64,000 bases of DNA from Sandaracinobacteroides saxicola (GTDB lineage: Bacteria; Pseudomonadota; Alphaproteobacteria; Sphingomonadales; Sphingomonadaceae). Shown here piece after piece: positions 8,287 through 15,783 of this stretch (position 1 is the first letter of the stretch; each line of letters opens with the position of its first letter). Below the pieces are notes generated by a model. The model searched no databases. It saw only the letters and a list, made by a program, of their open reading frames with translations, and was not told where the DNA came from. The position numbers and the translations under genes are program-made. Location: NCBI RefSeq assembly GCF_014117445.1, contig NZ_CP059851.1, positions 992,001-1,056,000 of the forward strand. Reading direction: 5' to 3'.

Positions 8287-8319
8287 GCGGAAAATCGGTA
8301 TTTGAAGTTATGGCAGCGC
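8272..8319 (+). promoter_or_regulatory. Duplicated 48-bp regulatory element, copy B
   Basis: GTGCATGGATAAG, ATCGG and TTGAAGTTAT appear here on the plus strand in the same order and spacing as on the minus strand at 7309-7356. The element begins inside the last codons of the LysR gene (the TAA at 8284-8286 is part of it) and ends about 35 bases before the PhyH start. Orientation relative to the controlled gene is the same in both copies. Confidence 0.55.
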
Positions 8320-8354
8320 CGGGCAAGGGAATGTCACCCTGCCGGAGACCAGCG

Positions 8355-9368
8355 ATGCCCTTCAACCGCCATCCCCTGCGCCCGATCACCGAGGCCGATG
8401 CCGAAACCTATGCCCGCGACGGCGTGGTCTGCCTGCGCCAGGTGTTCGATCCCGAATGGCTTGCCTCCATGGAAGGGCCGGCGCGGCGACTGCTCATTGA
8501 CAAGGCGGATTTCGGCCTGTTGCCGAACAACCCGGGCCGTTACATGGCGCGCACCATTCCTGAATTCCGGCGCTTTGTGTTCGAAAGCCCGGTGGGCGAG
8601 GCGGCGGCGAAGGCGCTGGGCAGCAGGACGGCGCGTTTTTTCTTTGACGAGATTTTCGCCAAGAAGCCGCAATCGACCGACAAGACCATCTGGCACACCG
8701 ACCGCATGGGCTGGCCGGTGACGCCGGACACGACGATGGTGCCGAGCCTGTGGATCCCGCTGACACCGATCACCAGGGCGAACAGCCTGGAGGTGATCGC
8801 CGGCACGCATAGCACGCCGGTGGATTACTGGCTGTTCAGCCCGAATGCGCGCAAGATGGTGCGGCCCGAGGGCCGGGCAAACCATCCCGATGGCGAGGCG
8901 CTGCGCACCCACCCGGACTATGCCGACCGTTTCCTGACCTGGGACATGCAGCCCGGCGACATGCTGGTGGTGCACCCCTGGGCGCTGCACTACAGCCATG
9001 GCAATCCAACGGACGACTGGCGCATCGCCCTGTCGGTCCGCGTGTTCGGCGACGATGTGCGCTGGTCGCCGCGGCCGGATTGCCTGAACATCGCCGGCGT
9101 CAGTTTCGACGAGATGATCGAGGGTGATGCCCCCGACGGCGACCTGTTCCCGCTGCTGTGGAGCGCGGACGGCGCGCGCGACGATGACAGCCGCTATCCG
9201 CGTGCCTTCGCGACCCGTTGGCAGGCGCGGCGGCGCGACGATGTGAATGATTATGCCGGCTTCACGCGGTTGCAGGAGGCCGACAAGGCAGCCAGCGCAT
9301 GTTCCGATCCGGTGACGTCACCGGCATCGGAAACCCATGCGCTGAAATTTCAACAAGCTTCGGCGTGA
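8355..9368 (+). CDS. Phytanoyl-CoA dioxygenase (PhyH) family protein
   Basis: A 337-residue Fe(II)/2-oxoglutarate-type oxygenase. The N-terminal YARDGVVCLRQVFDPEWL is the usual PhyH opening; the iron ligands are readable as H-x-D in IWHTDRMGW and the distal His in PWALHYSHGNPTDDWRIALS, where the downstream Arg would bind 2-oxoglutarate. It should hydroxylate an unidentified substrate. I chose ATG 8355 because the earlier in-frame start would leave a nonsense-like leader overlapping the regulatory element. Its stop overlaps the GTG start of the GMC oxidoreductase, suggesting that the hydroxylated product is next oxidised by that enzyme. Confidence 0.88.
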   Translation: MPFNRHPLRPITEADAETYARDGVVCLRQVFDPEWLASMEGPARRLLIDKADFGLLPNNPGRYMARTIPEFRRFVFESPVGEAAAKALGSRTARFFFDEIFAKKPQSTDKTIWHTDRMGWPVTPDTTMVPSLWIPLTPITRANSLEVIAGTHSTPVDYWLFSPNARKMVRPEGRANHPDGEALRTHPDYADRFLTWDMQPGDMLVVHPWALHYSHGNPTDDWRIALSVRVFGDDVRWSPRPDCLNIAGVSFDEMIEGDAPDGDLFPLLWSADGARDDDSRYPRAFATRWQARRRDDVNDYAGFTRLQEADKAASACSDPVTSPASETHALKFQQASA

Positions 9369-10948
9369 CATTCGACCATATTATCGTCGGCGCCGGCTCG
9401 GCGGGGTGCGCGCTGGCGGCGCGGCTGTCGGAAAACCCGGCGCGGCGCGTGCTGCTGCTGGAGGCGGGCGGTGGTGACAGGTCGCCCATCCTGACGGTGC
9501 CGGCAGGCATCGTGCGGGCGATTGGGAACCCGCGTTACGACTGGGCGCATCTCGCCGAACCCGATGCCTCGCGCGGGGGCAAGGTGGACCTGTGGCCGGC
9601 GGGAAAGGTGCTGGGCGGGTCCTCCAGCATCAATGGCATGCTGTGGGTGCGCGGCAACCATGGCGATTTCGACCGCTGGCAGGCGGCCGGCAATCCGGGT
9701 TGGGGCTGGGCGGATGTGGCGCCGTTGTTCCGCCGCATGGAGGATTATGCCGGCGACGGCGACTGCCAGTGGCGCGGGCGGCTGGGGCCGCAGCGGGTGG
9801 AGGGGTTGCGCACGACGCACCCGATGGCACGCGATTTCATCGCCGCGGCAGTGGCAGCCGGTTTACCCTTGAACCCGGATTACAATGGTGAAACGCAGGA
9901 TGGCGTGGCGGCGCCGCAGGTCAGCCAGCAGCGGGGCAGCCGGTTCAGCGCGGCGAGCGCCTATCTGGCCGCGGCGCGGCGGCGGCCGAACCTGCGCATC
10001 GTGACCCGCGCCGAGGTGCGGCGGGTGACGTTCGGCGGGAGATGGGTGACCGGTGTGGAATGGCAGCGCCATGGCCGGGTGGAGCGCGCCGCCGCACCAG
10101 AGGTGACGCTGTGCGCCGGGGCGCTGGCGACGCCGAAGCTGCTGATGCTGTCGGGCATCGGCGACGCGGCGCATCTGGGCGAGCATGGGATTGCGGTGCT
10201 GCACCACAGCCCGCAGGTGGGGCGCAACCTGGCGGAGCATCCCAATGCCAACATGAGCTGGGACGTGCGGCCGCGCACCTACAATGTGGAGATCAACGGC
10301 GCGCGGGCACCCTTCCATGCGCTGAACTGGCTGTTGTTCCGGCGCGGGCCGGCGACCAGCCCCTATCCGCACGCGGTGGCCTTCTTCCGCACGGCGCCGG
10401 ACCTGAAGGTGCCGGACATCCAGCTGATGTTCGGGCCGTTCGCCTTCGCCTTCTCGCCGGAAGGTGTGGTGCCTTATCGCAAGCCGGCGGTGACGGTGGT
10501 GGCGGCGTTGAACGATCCGCGCACGCGGGGGCGGTTGACGCTGCGCTCCGCAGACCCTGCCGCGCCACCGGTGATTGCGCACGCGCTGCTGGCGGAGGAA
10601 GCGGATGTGGCGCGGCTGACGCTCGCCTGCCGGCGGGTGCGGACGATTTTCGAGCAGGCGGCGTTGCGCGCCGACGTGATCGCGGAGCGGCTGCCGGGTG
10701 CGGGGGTGGAGCGCGACGATGAATGGGCGGACTATCTGAGGGCGACGACCTTCCTGGGCTATCACCCCTGCGGCACGGCGATCATGGGGCCGGAGGGGGT
10801 GGTCGATGCGCGGTTGCGGGTGCGCGGGGTCGAGGGCCTGCGGGTGGCGGATGCCAGCATCATGCCGAGCCCGGTGAGCGGCAACACCAACGCCGCGAGC
10901 ATGATGATCGGCGAGAAGGCGGCCGACCTGATTGCGGAACAGGGGTAG
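9365..10948 (+). CDS. GMC family FAD-dependent oxidoreductase (choline dehydrogenase-like)
   Basis: A 527-residue flavoprotein of the glucose-methanol-choline family. It shows the FAD-binding IIVGAGSAGCALAARLSE at the start, GGSSSINGMLWVRGN as the first GMC signature, a second signature around CAGALATPKLLMLSGIG, and the C-terminal HPCGTAIMG and NTNAASMMIGEKAADLI with the active-site His and Asn. Such enzymes oxidise alcohols to aldehydes or ketones. The GTG at 9365 overlaps the dioxygenase TGA; the frame stays open upstream to 9299 but the FAD motif begins immediately after 9365. Substrate is unknown. Confidence 0.92.
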   Translation: MTFDHIIVGAGSAGCALAARLSENPARRVLLLEAGGGDRSPILTVPAGIVRAIGNPRYDWAHLAEPDASRGGKVDLWPAGKVLGGSSSINGMLWVRGNHGDFDRWQAAGNPGWGWADVAPLFRRMEDYAGDGDCQWRGRLGPQRVEGLRTTHPMARDFIAAAVAAGLPLNPDYNGETQDGVAAPQVSQQRGSRFSAASAYLAAARRRPNLRIVTRAEVRRVTFGGRWVTGVEWQRHGRVERAAAPEVTLCAGALATPKLLMLSGIGDAAHLGEHGIAVLHHSPQVGRNLAEHPNANMSWDVRPRTYNVEINGARAPFHALNWLLFRRGPATSPYPHAVAFFRTAPDLKVPDIQLMFGPFAFAFSPEGVVPYRKPAVTVVAALNDPRTRGRLTLRSADPAAPPVIAHALLAEEADVARLTLACRRVRTIFEQAALRADVIAERLPGAGVERDDEWADYLRATTFLGYHPCGTAIMGPEGVVDARLRVRGVEGLRVADASIMPSPVSGNTNAASMMIGEKAADLIAEQG

Positions 10949-10951
10949 CGG

Positions 10952-11776
10952 TCAGGCGTAGCGGGCCATGGCGGCGAGCCATGCCGGCGCGCCGATGGTG
11001 GCGGCGACGTCGGCGGTGATGGCGGGCGCGCGCCCATCGGCAAGCGCGGCGAGCGCCGCGGCGTTGGCGGCGACATGGGCGCGGATCAGCGTGGCGGGGA
11101 ACAGCAGCAGGGTGAAGCCGGCGGCGTGCGCCTCCGGGACGGTGGCGAAGGGCGACCGCCCGCCCTCCATCAGGTTGTGGACGAGGGGCAGGCGCGGGCC
11201 GAAGGTTTTGGCGAGATGCGCGAGTTCGGCGGCGTCGGACAGGCCCTCCACGAACAGCAGGTCGGCGCCGGCCTCCACATAGGCGTGCGCACGGTCGAGG
11301 GTTTCGGCGAAGGGGCGGGTGGCGGGCGCGTCGGTGCGGGCGGAGACCAAAATGCTCGCCGCGTCCTTGGCGGCGCGGATGCGGCCGACCATGTCGGCGA
11401 CGGAGACCAGCGGGCGGGAGGCGAGGGCGTCGACGGGTTTCAGCGGCGCCTGATCCTCGAGCTGCATGACGGCGGCGCCGGCGCGGGCGTAGGCGCGGGC
11501 GGTGCGGGCGACATGGGCGGCATTGCCGAAGCCGCTGTCGGCGTCGGCGATCAGCGGTGTGCCCACCCGGTCGGCGATGCGGGCGATGGCGTCGGCCATC
11601 TCGGGCAGGGTGAGCAGGCCGACATCCGGGCGCGCCAGGCGGCTGAAGGCGATGCCGGAGCCGCCGACGAAGAGCGCGCGGAAACCGGCGGCCTCCGCCT
11701 GCACCGCGGACAGCGCGTCGTGCACGCCGGGGGCGACCAGCGGTCGACCGTCGAACAGTGTCGGGAAATGCGTCAT
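10952..11776 (-). CDS. Isocitrate lyase / PEP mutase superfamily enzyme
   Basis: A 274-residue (beta/alpha)8 enzyme of the ICL/PEPM superfamily. LFVGGSGIAFSRLARPDVGLLT and IADADSGFGNAAHVARTARAYARAGAAVMQLEDQ give the Mg-binding Asp residues. The K-[KR]-C-G-H gating loop expected after LEDQ in isocitrate and methylisocitrate lyases is missing; the segment reads APLKPVDALASRPLVS. That argues against a true isocitrate lyase and for an oxaloacetate decarboxylase-like, phosphonate or other 2-oxo-acid C-C or C-P enzyme. The start overlaps the stop of the MFS gene by four bases (ATGA). It faces the GMC gene tail to tail, three bases apart. Confidence 0.85.
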   Translation of the reverse strand: MTHFPTLFDGRPLVAPGVHDALSAVQAEAAGFRALFVGGSGIAFSRLARPDVGLLTLPEMADAIARIADRVGTPLIADADSGFGNAAHVARTARAYARAGAAVMQLEDQAPLKPVDALASRPLVSVADMVGRIRAAKDAASILVSARTDAPATRPFAETLDRAHAYVEAGADLLFVEGLSDAAELAHLAKTFGPRLPLVHNLMEGGRSPFATVPEAHAAGFTLLLFPATLIRAHVAANAAALAALADGRAPAITADVAATIGAPAWLAAMARYA

Positions 11777-13089
11777 GCGCTGTGCCGGGCGAAGGCGGGG
11801 CGGCCCAGCAGCAGCGCGGCGGCCCCGGCGAGCATGGCGAGCGGCACGACGATGGCGATGGAATCCGGAAGGCGCATCGGGTCGGCAAAGGCGCGATCGG
11901 TGAGCAGCGCGACCGAGGTCGGCCCGCCGCCGCCGCCGACCAGGTTGGCGAGCAGCATGTAGAGCGCCATCAGCTGGGCGCGCAGCCGGTTGGGCGCGAT
12001 GAGGGCGAGCGCCGACGGGCCGGCACCGAAGGGCATGGCGCCGAGCGTGACTGCGGGCGCGAGCAGCCACAGCGCTGCCGCGCCATCGACGCGGGTGAAG
12101 GCGAAGGCGAAGGGCGCGGCCAGCAGCGCCGCGCCGGCGCAGACGAGGAGCGGCGCGTCGGTTCGACCTTTGGCACGCAGCCAGTCCGCGAGCGCGCCGC
12201 CGGCGAGGACGCCGCCGGTGGAGCCGATCATCACCAGAAGCCCGAAGGCGCGGCCGATCTCGCCGGGGGTCCAGCCGTGGATGCGGATGAACAGCGTGGG
12301 TGCCCAGGCGTTGAGCGCGAACTGCGCCGCGCCGAGCAGCGGCAGGCCGACGAGCAGCGGCACGATGGCGCCGGGGTGGGCGCGCATCCAGGCCCAGGCG
12401 GCGCTGGCGGGGAGACGGTCGTCGCCGGCGCTGATCCGGCGCGGGGGCTCGGGCAGCAGCAGCATGGCGAGCGCGAAGGCAAGGGCAGGGAGCGCCGCCA
12501 GCATGAAGGCGGCGCGCCAGTCGGCGACCGCGCCAATCAGCGGCAGGGTGATGGTGCCGGCGCGGTCCAGCGCGTCGAGCACGCCGCCGATGATGATGAG
12601 GGCGAGGCCGGAGCCGACGAAGCTGCACCCGATGAAGAGCGCGATGGCGCGGCCGACCCAGCGGGGATCGACGGCGTCGCCGATGAGCGAGACTCCGGCG
12701 GGGGTCAGCGTCGCCTCGCCAACACCGACCGCCAGACGCGCGAGGAAGAGGGTGGCGAAGCCCAGTGCCAGCCCGGAGCCGAAGGTGGCGAGGCCGAACA
12801 GCAGTGCGCCGCCGGCGATCACGGCCGTCCGGCTGCCGCTGTCCGCCATGCGGCCGAGCGGCACGGCGGCGAGCGCGTAGAAGAGGGTGAGGGCGAGCCC
12901 CTGCAGCAGGCTGATCTGAACGTCCGACAGGCCGAGGTCGGCCTTCACCGGTTCCACCAGCAGGTTGAGCACCTGCCGGTCCAGCATGGAAATGACCTGG
13001 CCGACGCAGAGCAGCAGCACGACCAACCAGCCGAAGGCGGCGGAAGGGGGGCGGGGCTGCATCGCCACGCTGTGCCTGCTTGTTGCCAT
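11773..13089 (-). CDS. Major facilitator superfamily transporter
   Basis: A 438-residue membrane protein with about twelve hydrophobic segments. LPLIGAVADWR in the middle and the early segment VISMLDRQVLNLLVEPVKADLGLSDVQISLLQG, together with PLGRMADSGSRT (the MFS loop 2-3 motif), resemble the anion:cation symporter and spinster-like carriers common in sphingomonads for aromatic or organic acids. Start chosen at ATG 13089; an ATG 27 bases further in (13062) is also possible. It is co-translated with the ICL/PEPM enzyme downstream, so it likely imports the compound that the surrounding catabolic genes degrade. Confidence 0.9.
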   Translation of the reverse strand: MATSRHSVAMQPRPPSAAFGWLVVLLLCVGQVISMLDRQVLNLLVEPVKADLGLSDVQISLLQGLALTLFYALAAVPLGRMADSGSRTAVIAGGALLFGLATFGSGLALGFATLFLARLAVGVGEATLTPAGVSLIGDAVDPRWVGRAIALFIGCSFVGSGLALIIIGGVLDALDRAGTITLPLIGAVADWRAAFMLAALPALAFALAMLLLPEPPRRISAGDDRLPASAAWAWMRAHPGAIVPLLVGLPLLGAAQFALNAWAPTLFIRIHGWTPGEIGRAFGLLVMIGSTGGVLAGGALADWLRAKGRTDAPLLVCAGAALLAAPFAFAFTRVDGAAALWLLAPAVTLGAMPFGAGPSALALIAPNRLRAQLMALYMLLANLVGGGGGPTSVALLTDRAFADPMRLPDSIAIVVPLAMLAGAAALLLGRPAFARHSA

Positions 13090-13263
13090 ACGCGCCACTG
13101 TCATTTGCGAAGGTTGCGATGCATGGCGGGTATGGCGACGAACCGCCCCCTGTTTTGGCGCGGCGGATGCGGTATGCTGCGTGCATGACATTCCTGTTAT
13201 CCGCCCTGGGGGTCCTGTTGCTGGTCGGCTTGTGCTGGCTGCTGGGGTTCCGGGAGGAGGCGA

Positions 13264-14142
13264 ATGAGCCTGCCCGATCCGGTGGCGCTGGCGGTGCCGG
13301 TGTTCGTGCTGCTGATCGTGGCGGAGATGGTGGCGATCCGCCTGGGGGCGAAGGGGCGCTATTACTGGCGCGATGCCGGAAGCTCGCTGGCGCTGGGGTT
13401 CGGCAACACGCTGGCCTCGGCGCTGTTCGGCGGGCTGGTGGTGGGAATGATGGTCTGGCTTTCGCAGTGGCGGCTGTTCGAGGTGCCGGTGACCTGGTGG
13501 AGCCTCGCGCTGCTCGTGCTGCTGGACGACCTGCTTTACTATGTGTTCCATCGCAGCGCGCATCGGGTGCGGTGGTTCTGGGCCAGCCATGTCATCCACC
13601 ATTCCAGCCGGCACTATAATTTGTCGACGGCGCTGCGGCAGACCTGGACCGGGTTTTTCAGCCTGTCCTTCCTGTTCCGGCTGCCGCTGGTGCTGATCGG
13701 CTTTCCGGTGGAATGGGTGATCTTCGTGGGCGCGGTGAACCTGGTCTATCAGTTCTGGATCCACACCGAGGTGGTGGGGCGGCTGCCGCGCTGGGTGGAG
13801 GCGGTGATGAACACGCCGTCGCACCACCGGGTGCACCATGCCACCAACCCGCGCTATCTCGACCGCAACTATGCCGGGATGTTCATCGTCTGGGACCGGC
13901 TGTTCGGCACGTTCGAGCCGGAGCGGGATGACGAGAAACCGCGTTATGGCATCATCCGTAATCTGAGCGGCCACAACCCGCTGTGGGCAGCGGTGCATGA
14001 GTGGGTGGCGATCGCCCGCGACCTGCGCGCGGCCCGATCGGCGGCGGAGGTGTGGCGGCTGGTGGCGGGGCCGCCGGGATGGAAGAGCGGCGAGACGGCG
14101 GACGCACTGCGGGCGGCGTGGATCCGGCAAGGGAAGGGATAG
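13264..14142 (+). CDS. Sterol desaturase / fatty acid hydroxylase family protein
   Basis: A 292-residue integral membrane di-iron enzyme. The three histidine boxes are plain: FHRSAHR, HVIHHSSRHYN, and PSHHRVHHATN, embedded between hydrophobic segments. Family members hydroxylate or desaturate lipids, sterols or carotenoids; the long loop with QTWTGFF and FWIHTEVVGRLP is typical of bacterial fatty-acid-hydroxylase-like enzymes. The stop is three bases before the GTG of the DUF3089 gene, so they form an operon that also includes ruvX. Confidence 0.92.
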   Translation: MSLPDPVALAVPVFVLLIVAEMVAIRLGAKGRYYWRDAGSSLALGFGNTLASALFGGLVVGMMVWLSQWRLFEVPVTWWSLALLVLLDDLLYYVFHRSAHRVRWFWASHVIHHSSRHYNLSTALRQTWTGFFSLSFLFRLPLVLIGFPVEWVIFVGAVNLVYQFWIHTEVVGRLPRWVEAVMNTPSHHRVHHATNPRYLDRNYAGMFIVWDRLFGTFEPERDDEKPRYGIIRNLSGHNPLWAAVHEWVAIARDLRAARSAAEVWRLVAGPPGWKSGETADALRAAWIRQGKG

Positions 14143-14145
14143 CGC

Positions 14146-15255
14146 GTGGCACGGCGGTTTCTGTGGATTTTTGCGGTCATCATCCTGCTGATCATCGCCA
14201 TCGGGGTGGTATGGCAGCTGGCGGGGGACCGGCTGTTGCGGGCGGCGATGGTGCCGGGCGTGCGCTTTGCCGAGAGCGCGCAGGCGCCGGCGCCGGACTA
14301 TGCCAGGCCGGCGGCCTGGCTGGCGCGGCCCGGGCTGGCGAGCGACCCGACGCGCTGGACGCCGGCGGATTACCGGCCGGCACCGAAGCCAGCGGCGGCG
14401 ACCTTCTTTGTGAACGGCACGGCCTTTTTCGGCCGCGACCGCTGGAACGCGCCGCTGGACGATGCCGGCACCAACGAGCGGCTGGCGAAGTTCGCGCGGG
14501 CGCAGGGCAGCATCTTCAACGGGGTCTCGGCGGTGTGGGTGCCGCGATACCGGCAGGCGACGTTCGGCAGTTTTCTGGTGCAGCAGCCGAATGCGGACGC
14601 GGAGGCGGCGCTGGACTTCGCCTATGGCGACGTGCTGCGGGCGTTCGATGCCTTTGTGGCGGCGCAGGCGCCGGGGACGCCGATCATCCTGGCGGGGCAC
14701 AGCCAGGGGGCGCTGCACCTGCTGCGGCTGCTCAGGGAGCGGGTGGCGGGGCAGCCGCTGGCGAAGCGCCTCGTCGCGGTTTACGCGGTGGGATGGCCGG
14801 TTTCGGTCAGCACCGACCTTTCGGCGCTGGGGTTGCCCGGCTGCACGCGGCGGGAGCAGGCGGGGTGCGTGCTGAGCTGGCAGAGCTGGGCGGCGGATGG
14901 CGATCCGGCGCCGCTGCTGGCGGTGTATGATGCCGGCACCGGATTCGACGGTCGGCCGCGGCGGGGGACGGCGGCGCTGTGCGTCAATCCGCTGACCGGC
15001 GGCGGCGGCGCGGCGAAGGCGGAGACGAACATCGGCACGCTGGTGGGCGACGGCCTGGTGGCGAAGCGGGTGGGCGCGGCATGCGATAAAAGGGGCCTGC
15101 TGATCCTGACGCCGGACCTGCCCGACCTGGGGCCCTATGTGCTGCCGGGGGGCAACTGGCATACCTATGACATGCACCTGTTCTGGGCCAACCTGCGGGC
15201 GGATGTGGAGGCGCGGCTGGGGGTGTTCGGCGGGGCTTCGGCGGGCGCGCGGTGA
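14146..15255 (+). CDS. DUF3089 domain protein (membrane-anchored alpha/beta-hydrolase-like)
   Basis: A 369-residue protein with an N-terminal membrane anchor ([21 protein letters not shown]) followed by a DUF3089 domain. The serine hydrolase elbow [16 protein letters not shown] is clear near residue 185, and the [19 protein letters not shown] and [15 protein letters not shown] blocks are family features. The catalytic site is predicted to face the periplasm. Substrate unknown; co-occurrence with a lipid hydroxylase hints at lipid chemistry. The GTG start at 14146 follows the previous stop closely, and the stop overlaps the GTG of ruvX. Confidence 0.88.
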   Translation: MARRFLWIFAVIILLIIAIGVVWQLAGDRLLRAAMVPGVRFAESAQAPAPDYARPAAWLARPGLASDPTRWTPADYRPAPKPAAATFFVNGTAFFGRDRWNAPLDDAGTNERLAKFARAQGSIFNGVSAVWVPRYRQATFGSFLVQQPNADAEAALDFAYGDVLRAFDAFVAAQAPGTPIILAGHSQGALHLLRLLRERVAGQPLAKRLVAVYAVGWPVSVSTDLSALGLPGCTRREQAGCVLSWQSWAADGDPAPLLAVYDAGTGFDGRPRRGTAALCVNPLTGGGGAAKAETNIGTLVGDGLVAKRVGAACDKRGLLILTPDLPDLGPYVLPGGNWHTYDMHLFWANLRADVEARLGVFGGASAGAR

Positions 15256-15731
15256 TCACCACCGACGCGGACGCTTTTGCCGCCGCGCTGCCGGTGGCGG
15301 GGCGGCTGGCGGGGCTGGACGTGGGGACGAAGACCATCGGGCTGGCGACGAGCGACGCGACGCGGGGGTTCGCGACGGCGCGGGAGACGCTGGCTCGCGG
15401 GGCGAAGTTCGCCGCCGACCTGGCGGCGCTGCGCGCCTTTGCCGCGCGGGAGGCGCTGGTGGGGCTGGTGGTGGGGCTGCCGCTGAGCATGGACGGGCGG
15501 GATTCGCCGCAGACGCAGCGGGTGCGGGCGTTCGCGCGCAACTGCGCGCCGCTGGGGCTACCGATCCTGTTGTGGGACGAGCGGTGGAGCACCGCGGCGG
15601 TGGAACGGGCGATGATCGCCGCGGACGTCAGCCGGGCGAAGCGGGCGGCGAAGGTGGACAGCCTGGCGGCGGCGCACATCCTGGAAGGGGCGCTGGCGCG
15701 GCTGCGGGCGGCGCGGCTGGGGGAATGTTGA
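15252..15731 (+). CDS. ruvX: Putative Holliday junction resolvase RuvX (YqgF)
   Basis: A 159-residue RNase H-fold protein. The hallmark strand [17 protein letters not shown] with the catalytic Asp is near residue 21, [23 protein letters not shown] follows, and [15 protein letters not shown] and [11 protein letters not shown] carry the remaining acidic residues. YqgF-type proteins are implicated in 16S rRNA 5'-end maturation and anti-termination as well as Holliday junction processing. It overlaps the DUF3089 stop by four bases and is the last gene of that operon. Confidence 0.92.
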   Translation: MITTDADAFAAALPVAGRLAGLDVGTKTIGLATSDATRGFATARETLARGAKFAADLAALRAFAAREALVGLVVGLPLSMDGRDSPQTQRVRAFARNCAPLGLPILLWDERWSTAAVERAMIAADVSRAKRAAKVDSLAAAHILEGALARLRAARLGEC

Positions 15732-15738
15732 CAGCGGG

Positions 15739-15772
15739 TGCTATTTGCGATTGATAGGGATTCGCAATAGCA
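15739..15772 (+). promoter_or_regulatory. Fur-like palindrome upstream of the TonB receptor
   Basis: TGCTATTTGCGA (15739-15750) and TCGCAATAGCA (15762-15772) are inverted repeats differing by one bulged base, twelve bases before the receptor start. The TTGCGA-N-TCGCAA core resembles alphaproteobacterial Fur/Irr boxes, which fits an iron-siderophore receptor. Because it lies directly after ruvX, a terminator hairpin is the alternative. Confidence 0.5.
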
Positions 15773-15783
15773 GGACATGAGCA

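Noticed and set aside
13186-13263. Short hydrophobic peptide (MTFLLSALGVLLLVGLCWLLG) before the fatty acid hydroxylase gene
   Set aside because: The frame does not end before the hydroxylase gene and continues deep into it as shadow sequence; no ribosome binding site supports it.
11773-15177. Very long open frame on the minus strand across the fatty acid hydroxylase, DUF3089 and ruvX genes
   Set aside because: Only its last part is a real MFS gene; the rest is His/Arg/Pro-rich shadow sequence opposite well supported plus-strand genes.
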